From Ruminococcus sp. (GTDB taxonomy: Bacteria; Bacillota; Clostridia; Oscillospirales; Ruminococcaceae): a stretch of 64,000 bases of DNA. This document shows, piece after piece, positions 15,687-23,193 of this stretch. Each line of letters opens with the position of its first letter. The stretch's first letter is position 1. The notes under the pieces were generated by a model. That model made no database searches. It had not been told where the DNA came from and worked only from the letters and a program-made list of their open reading frames with translations. Made by a program: the position numbers and the translations under genes. Location: positions 1 through 64,000 of the forward strand of contig NZ_JAFUAG010000033.1 of NCBI RefSeq assembly GCF_017464355.1. Reading direction: 5' to 3'.

Positions 15687-15760
15687 TATCCGTGGGGAGA
15701 TTTGAACTCCCAAGACCTCGGTTCTTAGCCGAGGTTGTATGCCAATTTCAACACACGGGC
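15687..15760 (-). tRNA. tRNA-Leu (AAG anticodon) with class I shape
   Basis: Anticodon stem CTCGG/CCGAG with loop CTAAGAA gives anticodon AAG (CUU/CUC). The variable region is only GTCTT, whereas bacterial tRNA-Leu normally has a long arm. The acceptor GCCCGTG/CACGGAT has a C-A mismatch at 2-71 and G-U at 1-72. T arm GGGAG-TTCAAAT-CTCCC. A divergent or functionally altered tRNA. Confidence 0.7.
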
Positions 15761-15798
15761 ATAATAAAAACACCGTCTGCTGCAAACAGACGGTGTTT
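15761..15798 (-). terminator. Cassette 1 attenuator terminator
   Basis: On the minus strand AAACACCGTCTG pairs with CAGACGGTGTTT (12 bp perfect) around TTTGCAG, followed by TTTTTATTAT, which runs into the first base of tRNA-Leu. The arm plus loop (15778-15791) can pair with 15856-15869 in the leader ORF at 13 of 14 positions. Confidence 0.9.
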
Positions 15799-15819
15799 CA
15801 CTTACAAGGATCAATATAC

Positions 15820-15948
15820 TCAGAAACAGGAGATCCCGAAATGTTCAGCCGCTTTATCTGTATGCAGCACAAAATAAGTCTCTTCCGATTCGAGGACGAG
15901 GCTCCGTAAGGATCCGCTATACAGATATGAAACAGTGAACTTTTTCAT
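15820..15948 (-). CDS. Cassette 1 leader peptide (Leu/Glu-rich, 42 aa)
   Basis: ATG at 15948 with AAAGGAG upstream. Residues 14-23 read LRSLVLESEE with codons TTA, CTC, CTC, GAA, GAA and GAG among them; the tRNAs behind it are Leu (AAG, reading CUC/CUU) and Glu (UUC, reading GAA/GAG). It then has YFVLHT, as in the cassette 2 peptide. The Leu-His-Thr codons contain TGCTGCATACAGA, which matches the terminator arm TCTGTTTGCAGCA in antisense with one mismatch. No known family recognised. I infer a regulatory leader peptide. Confidence 0.78.
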   Translation of the reverse strand: MKKFTVSYLYSGSLRSLVLESEETYFVLHTDKAAEHFGISCF

Positions 15949-15980
15949 TTCGGTTTTCTCCTTTCTTTGATGTTGTGGTC

Positions 15981-16009
15981 ATTATAACATGACACCGCCG
16001 AAAAGTAAA
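15981..16009 (-). promoter_or_regulatory. Cassette 1 promoter
   Basis: TTTACT (16009-16004) and TATAAT (15986-15981) with a 17-base spacer on the minus strand. The -35 box overlaps the U tract of the upstream gene's terminator. Confidence 0.7.
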
Positions 16010-16050
16010 AAAGTCATAGTATCCCTGAACTGCATCAGAGATACTATGAC
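16007..16050 (-). terminator. Intrinsic terminator of the internal-dockerin protein gene
   Basis: GTCATAGTATC and GATACTATGAC form an 11-bp stem followed by TTTTTTACTTTT on the minus strand, 60 bases past the stop at 16111. It insulates the tRNA cassettes from the upstream gene. Confidence 0.85.
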
Positions 16051-16110
16051 GAAAGATGCTATATCAGCGCCCTGACATGAAAGCGCCTGTATCAGCGATT
16101 TTTGTATGGC

Positions 16111-18351
16111 TTAGCCCTTTGTCAGACCCTCGATAGTGAAGGTCACAGACAGTTCCTTGCTGAACTTGAGGTTAGCAAAGTCGATGCCGGGATCTTCCTT
16201 GGTGTTGCCGTATTCGTTGTAGATCTCGATACGGTAGCAGTTGTTGCTGTCCTCGATATTGCCGTAAACAAACTTGGACTCATCGAACTCGATCTCAACG
16301 CCGTCAGCCTTGATTGAAGTTACCTTTACCTTCAGTTCCTGGCCTGTGTATCTGCCCTTGCCCAGCATATCGGTGGTGGGGTCAGCATCGGTGAACTTCT
16401 TCTGGGTGCCCTTCTTGGTCTCTTCGCCGTCAAATGTCGTAGTGCCGTCGCAGATACCTATGATATCCACGCAGAATACTGTAGCGCCTTCGCTGGGAAT
16501 TATCTCGCCTGTAGCCTCATCACGGTAGATGCCTGCATCGTGGATACCCAGTTCAGCATCAGCCTCACAAACAGGGTCAGCTTTTTCCAGTGACTCGGGG
16601 GTTATGGAAACGGTGTACTCGCCGTCGCCGTCCAGTATAGCGTCGATACCGTAAGCGCCCTTGTCAGCAGCAGAGGTGCTGTGACCGTTCCAGTTGCTCC
16701 AGCCCCAGGAGGAGTTGGTGAACATGAGGAATGCGTCGTAAGGCAGGTTCTCAACCTCTGCGGGCTCTTCAGCTTCCTTGGCAGTGAGAGGTCTGATATT
16801 CTTAACATGAGCAGCCAGTGCTGTGAGGTCGGTAACGTTGACATCGTCATCGCCGTTAACGTCAGCGGCCTTGAAGCCCTTGGTGTCCAGCGCTCTTATG
16901 CTCTTTACATGAGCAGCAGTGATAACAACGTCGGTAACGTTGATATCGCCGTCGCCGTTTACATCGCCCAGTTCATAATCTGCACCTGTGGTGTCCTGAT
17001 CGCCGGTGGTATCCTGGTCGCCTGTGGTATCATCATCGGGCTCGTCAACGGGCTCGTTGAAATCTTCCCACTTGGGAGCAGTATAGGTCTGCTTTTCAAC
17101 AGTGCCGTCCATCTTTACCTTATCATTGAGGTAAACATTCTCCTCAGCGGGGTTGAGAACGATGTGATCGAGTTCGATAACAGCTGCATTGCCGTCAGCG
17201 TCCTTGGTCCAGTTCTGCATCCACATATGTGCATAGGTATCGAACTGGCCGTAGAAGCCCTCGGGGTCAACTATAGTAACTGCATACAGCTCATCGGTGA
17301 TCTTTACAGGTGTAGCGGCCTGAGGATTGCTCTTATCGCTGTTGGTATCAACGTAGCCGTCACCATTGGTGTCAACGTAGTTGCCTTCATCGTCCTTTAC
17401 AAGACCTTCGGTGGTGAAGGGGAAGGAGTACCAGCCGTTCTTGTTGCCGTTGGTGCCTACTGCACCGCAGAAATAGCCTATCTCTTCAAACTGCTTGGGG
17501 TCTGCCTTGAAGAAGAAGGTGATACCTGTGATAGTGGAAGAATCCCAGCAGGACGTAAACATTGCAGGATACTCCTCGGGGCTGTTGGAGCCGCACAGAG
17601 CAGTTTCTCTGTTAGCATCGTTATAGTTGGTCTGGGTAGTGGGAACGGAGTAGTTCTCAAAAACGTCCTTTTCAGCCTTTGTATCGTCCCATACGTTGAA
17701 GGTAACATCTATGTAGTCATACTCCATAGCGTCCATGCCCTTTACGAAAGGATTATCATTCTTGGTAGAGCCGTACTCGTTATAGATCTCTGCTCTCCAG
17801 TTACCCTTTCCTTCGATATCGCCGTATACGATCTTGGAGTAATCCAGGGTGGTATCAGCGTCCTTCTCGGGCTTTTCAAGGTTAGGTGCCTTCAGTGCGA
17901 CAGACTTCAGCTTAGGCTCGGTCTTCTTCTCACCTGTTTCCTTGTCGGTAACTTCCTTGGTGATGAGCTCGCCGTTCTCGTCATACTGCTTGGACAGAAG
18001 AGTTACCTTGGTAACTTCTATCATCATGTTGGGGTACTGCTCGTAGATACCCTCCAGGTCAAGGCAGAATACGGTAGCGCCGCTGGCCTTGATCTCCTGG
18101 CCTGCACCGTCCTGATCTCTCGGGGTGATACGGATCTTGTTTTCACCTCTTACTACCTCAGTGGTAGAGCTCCAGTCCTGGCCTGCCCAGCCTGCGGAAG
18201 CAAATGCTGCCTTAGCGGTAACAGCGGTACCATCGGCCTTCTTCAGTGCCTCACCGTTGGGCATATCCACTGCAGCTGCAGGAAGCATGGAGATCATGCC
18301 TGCTGTCAGAGCTGCTGCTGTCATACCTGCAAACAACTTCTTGAATCTCAT
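16111..18351 (-). CDS. Secreted two-domain protein with internal dockerin
   Basis: A 746-residue exported protein; signal peptide ends near SMLPAAAVD. Two related domains flank a dockerin. The N-domain (about 45-460) has ATVFCLDLEGI, KIVYGDIEGKGNWRAEIYNEYG and YIDVTFNVW. The C-domain (about 570-746) has ATVFCVDIIGI, KFVYGNIEDSNNCYRIEIYN and LSVTFTI. Between them lie three D-x2-T-T-G-D-Q-type linker repeats and the dockerin (about 490-560) with GDVNGDGDINVTDVV and ADVNGDDDVNVTDLT. The W-rich segment SSWGWSNWNGH suggests carbohydrate-binding modules, but I do not recognise the family and see no catalytic motif. Dockerins are usually terminal. SD GGAGG and ATG at 18351. Confidence 0.75.
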   Translation of the reverse strand: MRFKKLFAGMTAAALTAGMISMLPAAAVDMPNGEALKKADGTAVTAKAAFASAGWAGQDWSSTTEVVRGENKIRITPRDQDGAGQEIKASGATVFCLDLEGIYEQYPNMMIEVTKVTLLSKQYDENGELITKEVTDKETGEKKTEPKLKSVALKAPNLEKPEKDADTTLDYSKIVYGDIEGKGNWRAEIYNEYGSTKNDNPFVKGMDAMEYDYIDVTFNVWDDTKAEKDVFENYSVPTTQTNYNDANRETALCGSNSPEEYPAMFTSCWDSSTITGITFFFKADPKQFEEIGYFCGAVGTNGNKNGWYSFPFTTEGLVKDDEGNYVDTNGDGYVDTNSDKSNPQAATPVKITDELYAVTIVDPEGFYGQFDTYAHMWMQNWTKDADGNAAVIELDHIVLNPAEENVYLNDKVKMDGTVEKQTYTAPKWEDFNEPVDEPDDDTTGDQDTTGDQDTTGADYELGDVNGDGDINVTDVVITAAHVKSIRALDTKGFKAADVNGDDDVNVTDLTALAAHVKNIRPLTAKEAEEPAEVENLPYDAFLMFTNSSWGWSNWNGHSTSAADKGAYGIDAILDGDGEYTVSITPESLEKADPVCEADAELGIHDAGIYRDEATGEIIPSEGATVFCVDIIGICDGTTTFDGEETKKGTQKKFTDADPTTDMLGKGRYTGQELKVKVTSIKADGVEIEFDESKFVYGNIEDSNNCYRIEIYNEYGNTKEDPGIDFANLKFSKELSVTFTIEGLTKG

Positions 18352-18554
18352 TTCAGAATTCCTCCTTAAAAAATTTCATATCCATATTCTCTCAGTTCAG
18401 AATTTTGCATTTCTCCAAAACTCCGATAGCCTCATTATACATCATATCTTCTGAAATGTCAAGAGTTTTCGGTAATTTTTAAAAAATTCTATACAAGTTG
18501 CATTAAATGTCAAATAAATTTGAAATGTGAATATTTTTACATTCTTGCTGAAAC

Positions 18555-18599
18555 GCAAAAATATCCCCCATTCCCGTTTTTGCAGGGAATGGGGGATAT
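18555..18599 (-). terminator. Intrinsic terminator of the LRR-dockerin gene
   Basis: A 15-bp perfect stem (ATATCCCCCATTCCC and complement) around a 9-base loop, followed by TTTTTGCG on the minus strand, 30 bases past the stop at 18627. Confidence 0.9.
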
Positions 18600-18626
18600 T
18601 GAATATATTAGCAAATACCGTGATAT

Positions 18627-21600
18627 TTACTTAGCAGGCAGAGCTCTTATACCCTTAACGTGAGCAGCCAGTGCAGCAAGGTCAGTTACATTGACATCGC
18701 CGTCACCGTTGATATCGCCTGCCTTAAGGCCTTCATCGCTCAGTGCCCTTATGCTCTTTACATGGGCAGCAGTAAGAACAACGTCGGTAACGTTGACATC
18801 GCCGTCGCCGTTTACATCGCCCAGAGTAACAGCTGCGGGGCCTTCCTCGTTGATAGTTATCTTAACGGAGGTGCTTGCGGTCTTGTTAGCATTTCTGATA
18901 GAAACAGTAACTTCGCCCATAGCCTTTACTGAAAGCACGCCCTTATCGTTGATAGTAGCTATCTCGGGATCATCAACGCTCCATACCAGAGTATCGGCAG
19001 CTTCATCGCCGCTTGCAGTGGTCTGCTTAACAGTGAACTGGTAACTCTTGGACTTGAATGCAAGTATCATCTCGCCGTCGATAACGTTGCCGTCCTTATC
19101 GCAGATAGCCAGCTCAGCGGCTGTCTTAGCGTTGTCAACGAAATCTACCTTTGAGGAGTTCTTCTCAGCATATGCCTGTGCGGTAGAATTAGCTGTACCA
19201 TAGAACACGGTCTTGCCCTTGGCCTTCTTGATAACGTCCTTGCCGATCTCAACTGTGCCGTTGGAGCCGAAGTCAACGCTCTCCAGGTTATGGCAGTCAT
19301 TGAAGGCATGGTCGCCCAGGCTCTTCAGGTTCTCATTCAGGGTAACGTTTGTCAGGAAGGAGTTAGCTGCCAGGCCGTATTCTCCGATATTCTCAACAAC
19401 ATCGGGCACGGTGAAGCTGTCGCCCTGCATATAAACGGGACGATACATCAGTGTAGTCATATCCTTGCTGTAGAGGATACCGTCAACGCTCTTGTAGTTG
19501 GGGTTGTTCTCGTCAACATTTACCCATTCCAGAGGAGTATAGCCGTACTTCTCAACGTCCTCTTCCTTATAGTAGATGTTCAGCATGGAGAGGCTGAGCC
19601 ATGTGGATCTCTCGGGGATATTCAGCACCTGCATGGAGAAGTTATCCTCAAAGGCCTTGGAGCCTATGAAGGACAGGGTATCGGGTATGGTATACTCGCC
19701 TGCCTTGTCGCTCTTCTTGCCCAGAGTATGCAGGAAGTGGCACTGATAGAATGCGCTGTTGCCTATCTTAACGAGAGTTTCCTCGGGAACATAGACTGTC
19801 TTCAGGTTCTCGCACTTGGAGCAGCAGCCCTCGGGTATCTCGACTATGTTTGACTCGGAAAGATCCAGAGTATCCAGCTGCTTGCTGTCAGCCAGGATAT
19901 TCTTGCCGAGGTAGATAACAGAACCGTCAGAAGGAGTGCCTATCTTTACATTCAGCAGACCTGTCTTGGAGAAGGCATTATCGTAGATATTCTTCAGTGA
20001 GCCGGGGAACTCGGTAACGTCGCCGCCGTCAGCATAGGAGAACCTTGTCATGCTCTCGCAGCCTTCAAAGGCGCTGGCGCCGATGACCTTGAGTGCAGAG
20101 CCTTCCTCCCAGGTAACATCGGTCATAGAAGTACACTTTTTGAAAGCGTTGCTGTCTATGGTAGAAACGTTCTTGGGAATGAATGCATTTTCCAGAGATG
20201 TGCAGTTCTCAAAGGTCGATGTATTCAGTATCTCTACCTGAGAGAATGCAGGCTTGCCCTCGGGAGTTCTGGGCATCTGCTTGAGTGCGGTACAGCCCTT
20301 GAATGCGCTGCCGCCTATCTGCTTGATGGTATCGTTCATCTCGACATCTTCAAGCTTTACGCAGTCTTCAAATGCGTTGGCATTTATACTTGTTACGTTG
20401 CCCAGGAACTGGATCCTCTCCAGAGAAGCAGCGCCCTTGAAAGCACCCTCCTGGATAACTGTAACGCCTACGGGCATCTCTATAGTATGGTTAGCGTTGC
20501 CGCCTACGTTGGAACCTAGCAGGCCCTTGCAGCCCTCGAATGCATTTGCGCCCAGTACGGAGAACTTGGCATCGTCAGTAAAGTTTATGTATTTAATGTT
20601 TTCGCAATCCTTGAAAGCCTTCTTCTGCACACCACCGAGAGAAGCGGGGAACTGGAGAGTACCGTCAAGCTTGCTCATATCGGAAGGTGTCAGGCTATCC
20701 AGAACAGTACAGCCTTCAAAAGCACTCTCGTCCAGGGTACCGAGCACACTGGAAACTGTTACATCCTTAAGAGATACGCAGCCCTGGAAGCACTTCTTGG
20801 GTATAGTCTTGACAGCTTCGGGAAGAACTACATCGGGAAGATCCACGCAGTTCATGAATGCTTCCTCGTCTATACTGGTAGCGGGGCTGAGATCAAGGTG
20901 AGTAAGGCCTACGCAGTGCTTGAAGCAAGCCTTGGATATGCTCTGCCATGTATCGGGCAGTATCACTGTATTGTTCTTGGGAACATCAGCTGTAGATCTG
21001 GGATACAGATTGAGTACCCAGCAATCCTGGAACGCATATGCACCGACCAGGGCGAGGGTATCGGAAACTACCACATTCTCAAGCTTTGTACAGCCATTGA
21101 AAGCGTATCCGCCGATCTCAAAGTTCGCATCGGGAAGCTCGATAGAGAGCAGTGCAGTACAGCCTTCAAAAGCGTACGCTCCGATCTGGCCGCACTGAGA
21201 GACATCGACACCTGAACCGAAATTGAAGTCATTCAGTGAAGTACAGCTCTGGAAACATTTATCGGGAATGAGTACCCACTCATCAGGCCATGTGAAGTTC
21301 TGCAGAGTAGCGCAGCCGGAAAATATACCTGAACCGCCGATGAGATCCTCAGTGCCGTTAGGCAGTGTGTTATAGTTGAGGCCGTTAAGTGTAACGGTCT
21401 TCAGCAGGGCGCAGGACTGGAACGCATTTACACCGATATAACTCAGCGTATTATCATCATTGAAGATGACGGTGTGCAGCTGTGAACACTTGGTGAATGC
21501 CTTGTCGCCTATAGTTGCCACTGAAGCAGGTAAATTCAGGTTTGTGATATTGCTGGCACTTTCAAAAGCAGAGGCGTCGATAGTTGCCAGGTTCTCGCCG

Positions 21601-22190
21601 AAAGCCAGCTCTTCAAGGATCGAGCAGCCCTTGAAAGCAGAGTTGCCGATAGTAACGATGTTGGGCATCTCCAGCACGTTGCTGTTAGTACCTACCAGGT
21701 GAGTACAGCCCTGGAACGCGCTCTGACCTATCTCGGTAATGTGATCGCCGAAGTCTACATTTTCAAGGTTTACACAATCCTTCGCGAAGTTCTTGCCGAC
21801 ACAGGTAACTACGTCGTCAACGAATTTTATCTTAGCGATGTTTGCGTAGGTCTTCAGTGGCTTTTTGTTGTCTGTGGGGGCTGAAAGAGTTACCTTTCTT
21901 CCCTCAAGTGAACCTACAGCCTCCTCAATGTCTGCCTTTACTCCGCTCAGGTCAACGACAACATCTGTTTCATGCTCATCAAAGCCCAGATAACTCATCA
22001 GGTCGGAGACTGAAAGAGATACGTTGTTTTCCTTGTCTACCGTGACCTGGAGATCACCTATATCGATAGTGCTGTCGGCCGCAGAAGCTGTGATAGTCGC
22101 TGCAGGCGCAAAGTTGAATGCTGTATTGGCAGGCACGCAGGAAGCGACCATGAGCAATGCAGCTACGCCCGCAATTACTTTCTTTTTCAT
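18627..22190 (-). CDS. Large secreted BspA-type leucine-rich repeat protein with Ig-like domain and dockerin
   Basis: A 1187-residue exported protein; signal peptide MKKKVIAGVAALLMVASC to about Ala-38. Residues about 110-1000 consist of LRR_5/BspA-type repeats with the recurring pattern I-G-x-x-A-F-x-G-C-x-x-L (for example IGQSAFQGCTHL and IGASAFEGCESM). Residues about 1040-1110 look like a Big_2 bacterial Ig-like domain (WSVDDPEIATINDKGVLSVK). The C-terminus is a dockerin (GDVNGDGDVNVTDVVLTAAH, then GDINGDGDVNVTDLAALAAH). No catalytic domain is visible, so it is probably a binding or adhesion component displayed through the cellulosome. SD AAGGAGG; -10 TATAAT at 22222-22217. Confidence 0.88.
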   Translation of the reverse strand: MKKKVIAGVAALLMVASCVPANTAFNFAPAATITASAADSTIDIGDLQVTVDKENNVSLSVSDLMSYLGFDEHETDVVVDLSGVKADIEEAVGSLEGRKVTLSAPTDNKKPLKTYANIAKIKFVDDVVTCVGKNFAKDCVNLENVDFGDHITEIGQSAFQGCTHLVGTNSNVLEMPNIVTIGNSAFKGCSILEELAFGENLATIDASAFESASNITNLNLPASVATIGDKAFTKCSQLHTVIFNDDNTLSYIGVNAFQSCALLKTVTLNGLNYNTLPNGTEDLIGGSGIFSGCATLQNFTWPDEWVLIPDKCFQSCTSLNDFNFGSGVDVSQCGQIGAYAFEGCTALLSIELPDANFEIGGYAFNGCTKLENVVVSDTLALVGAYAFQDCWVLNLYPRSTADVPKNNTVILPDTWQSISKACFKHCVGLTHLDLSPATSIDEEAFMNCVDLPDVVLPEAVKTIPKKCFQGCVSLKDVTVSSVLGTLDESAFEGCTVLDSLTPSDMSKLDGTLQFPASLGGVQKKAFKDCENIKYINFTDDAKFSVLGANAFEGCKGLLGSNVGGNANHTIEMPVGVTVIQEGAFKGAASLERIQFLGNVTSINANAFEDCVKLEDVEMNDTIKQIGGSAFKGCTALKQMPRTPEGKPAFSQVEILNTSTFENCTSLENAFIPKNVSTIDSNAFKKCTSMTDVTWEEGSALKVIGASAFEGCESMTRFSYADGGDVTEFPGSLKNIYDNAFSKTGLLNVKIGTPSDGSVIYLGKNILADSKQLDTLDLSESNIVEIPEGCCSKCENLKTVYVPEETLVKIGNSAFYQCHFLHTLGKKSDKAGEYTIPDTLSFIGSKAFEDNFSMQVLNIPERSTWLSLSMLNIYYKEEDVEKYGYTPLEWVNVDENNPNYKSVDGILYSKDMTTLMYRPVYMQGDSFTVPDVVENIGEYGLAANSFLTNVTLNENLKSLGDHAFNDCHNLESVDFGSNGTVEIGKDVIKKAKGKTVFYGTANSTAQAYAEKNSSKVDFVDNAKTAAELAICDKDGNVIDGEMILAFKSKSYQFTVKQTTASGDEAADTLVWSVDDPEIATINDKGVLSVKAMGEVTVSIRNANKTASTSVKITINEEGPAAVTLGDVNGDGDVNVTDVVLTAAHVKSIRALSDEGLKAGDINGDGDVNVTDLAALAAHVKGIRALPAK

Positions 22191-22401
22191 TTGTTTTTCC
22201 TCCTTCGGGATCGTTCATTATAATTTATTGTCTTTCCTCCGAAATACTATTCGGGTACAAATTTACAGAGTAATTATAACACATATTTTACAGTTTTGCA
22301 ATAGGCTGTACCCATTTTTTTTAAAGACAGCAATTTTAAGCGCCGCAAGTAATAAAATTCTGTGAAAACGCATAATTTTAGTAAAGAAAGGAGGGTTCTG
22401 C

Positions 22402-22674
22402 ATGACGGAGATACAGGGCAGGCACAATGCTATTATGGAGGACCGCAGCAAGCTTATGCTGACGGGGGTGAACGATGTGGAGCGCTTTGACGAGAACACG
22501 GTGGTGCTGTACACCCAGCTGGGGGAGCTTACCATGAAGGGCGAAAAGCTGCACATCAGCGAGATGAGCGTAGAGAACGGCGAGATGAACATAGACGGCG
22601 AGGTCACTGCGCTGATATACGGCCAGCGGGATGCAGTGAGCAGGCTGGGCTTTTTCGGGAAGCTGTTCAGATGA
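22402..22674 (+). CDS. yabP: Sporulation protein YabP
   Basis: A 90-residue protein matching YabP: RSKLMLTGVNDVERFDENTV near the N-terminus, then LGELTMKGEKLHISEMSVENG-type strands and LSRLGFFGKLF-like end. Its stop overlaps the yabQ start by four bases (ATGA). YabP is a sigma-E-regulated protein needed for spore coat assembly or spore formation in Bacillus. A weak sigma-E-like pair (GTAATAAA and CATAATTT with 14 bases between) lies about 25 bases upstream. SD AAAGGAGGG. Confidence 0.88.
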   Translation: MTEIQGRHNAIMEDRSKLMLTGVNDVERFDENTVVLYTQLGELTMKGEKLHISEMSVENGEMNIDGEVTALIYGQRDAVSRLGFFGKLFR

Positions 22675-22949
22675 GCATATTTGAAGCGGCCGCGGAGTTC
22701 GGGGCGCTGCCCTCGGGGGTGGTGCTGGGGCTGATACTGGGGGTGCTTTCCCTGATATACGGGGCATTCCGCAGGCACATACGCTTTCGGGCGGCAGGTT
22801 TTCTCGGGGATATGCTCTGGGTGATATCCTGCGCCTTCTGCGTTTTCGTCCTTGGTGTAGGCATGGAGGGTCAGCTGCGCTACCCCACCCTCTTCGGCTC
22901 CCTCCTCGGCACAACCTCGCTTTTTTTGATTCATAATTATTGGCATTAG
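22671..22949 (+). CDS. yabQ: Sporulation protein YabQ (short form)
   Basis: A 92-residue membrane protein with three predicted spans, in the yabP-yabQ order seen across spore-formers. It is shorter than Bacillus YabQ. The last residues Leu-Ile-His-Asn-Tyr-Trp-His are encoded by ATTCATAATTATTGGCAT, the end sequence of the dispersed repeat found elsewhere in this window, so the native C-terminus may have been replaced by insertion. Confidence 0.78.
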   Translation: MSIFEAAAEFGALPSGVVLGLILGVLSLIYGAFRRHIRFRAAGFLGDMLWVISCAFCVFVLGVGMEGQLRYPTLFGSLLGTTSLFLIHNYWH

Positions 22950-23193
22950 CGAGGGTTTGCTGTTTTTGGCGGTCTGGTCGTTTGTGATTTTAGAATTGTT
23001 GGCATGGGGAAAACTTTCTTCTATACACAAAAAAGCGTGGGCGAAATGGTCGCTCACGCTCATTCTTTTGAAAAAATTAAGTTTATCTGTACACTACACT
23101 CTATGAAATAAAACGTCAAAAACAAACTTCCGCCCGCGGAAACAAAGCAAATGCCGCAGCCATGTATTCCGCGCAATTATGAATTATGAATTA
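22929..23193. repeat. Short dispersed repeat between converging genes
   Basis: The gap between yabQ and the radical SAM gene is bounded by ATTCATAATTATTGGCAT on the left and the inverted AATTATGAATTATGAATTA on the right. Inside is a AGCGTG.../CACGCT hairpin with T-rich flank (23031-23066). The ends match those of copies A-C, and each end provides the last codons or stop of the gene it touches. Confidence 0.65.

Noticed and set aside
15368-15948. Leader ORFs considered as toxins of type I toxin-antitoxin systems
   Set aside because: They are short and aromatic, but lack a membrane span, and their composition tracks the downstream tRNAs, which a toxin would not explain.
22263-23063. Minus-strand frames across yabP-yabQ
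   Set aside because: They overlap the well-supported sporulation genes in antisense and have no ribosome sites or domains.
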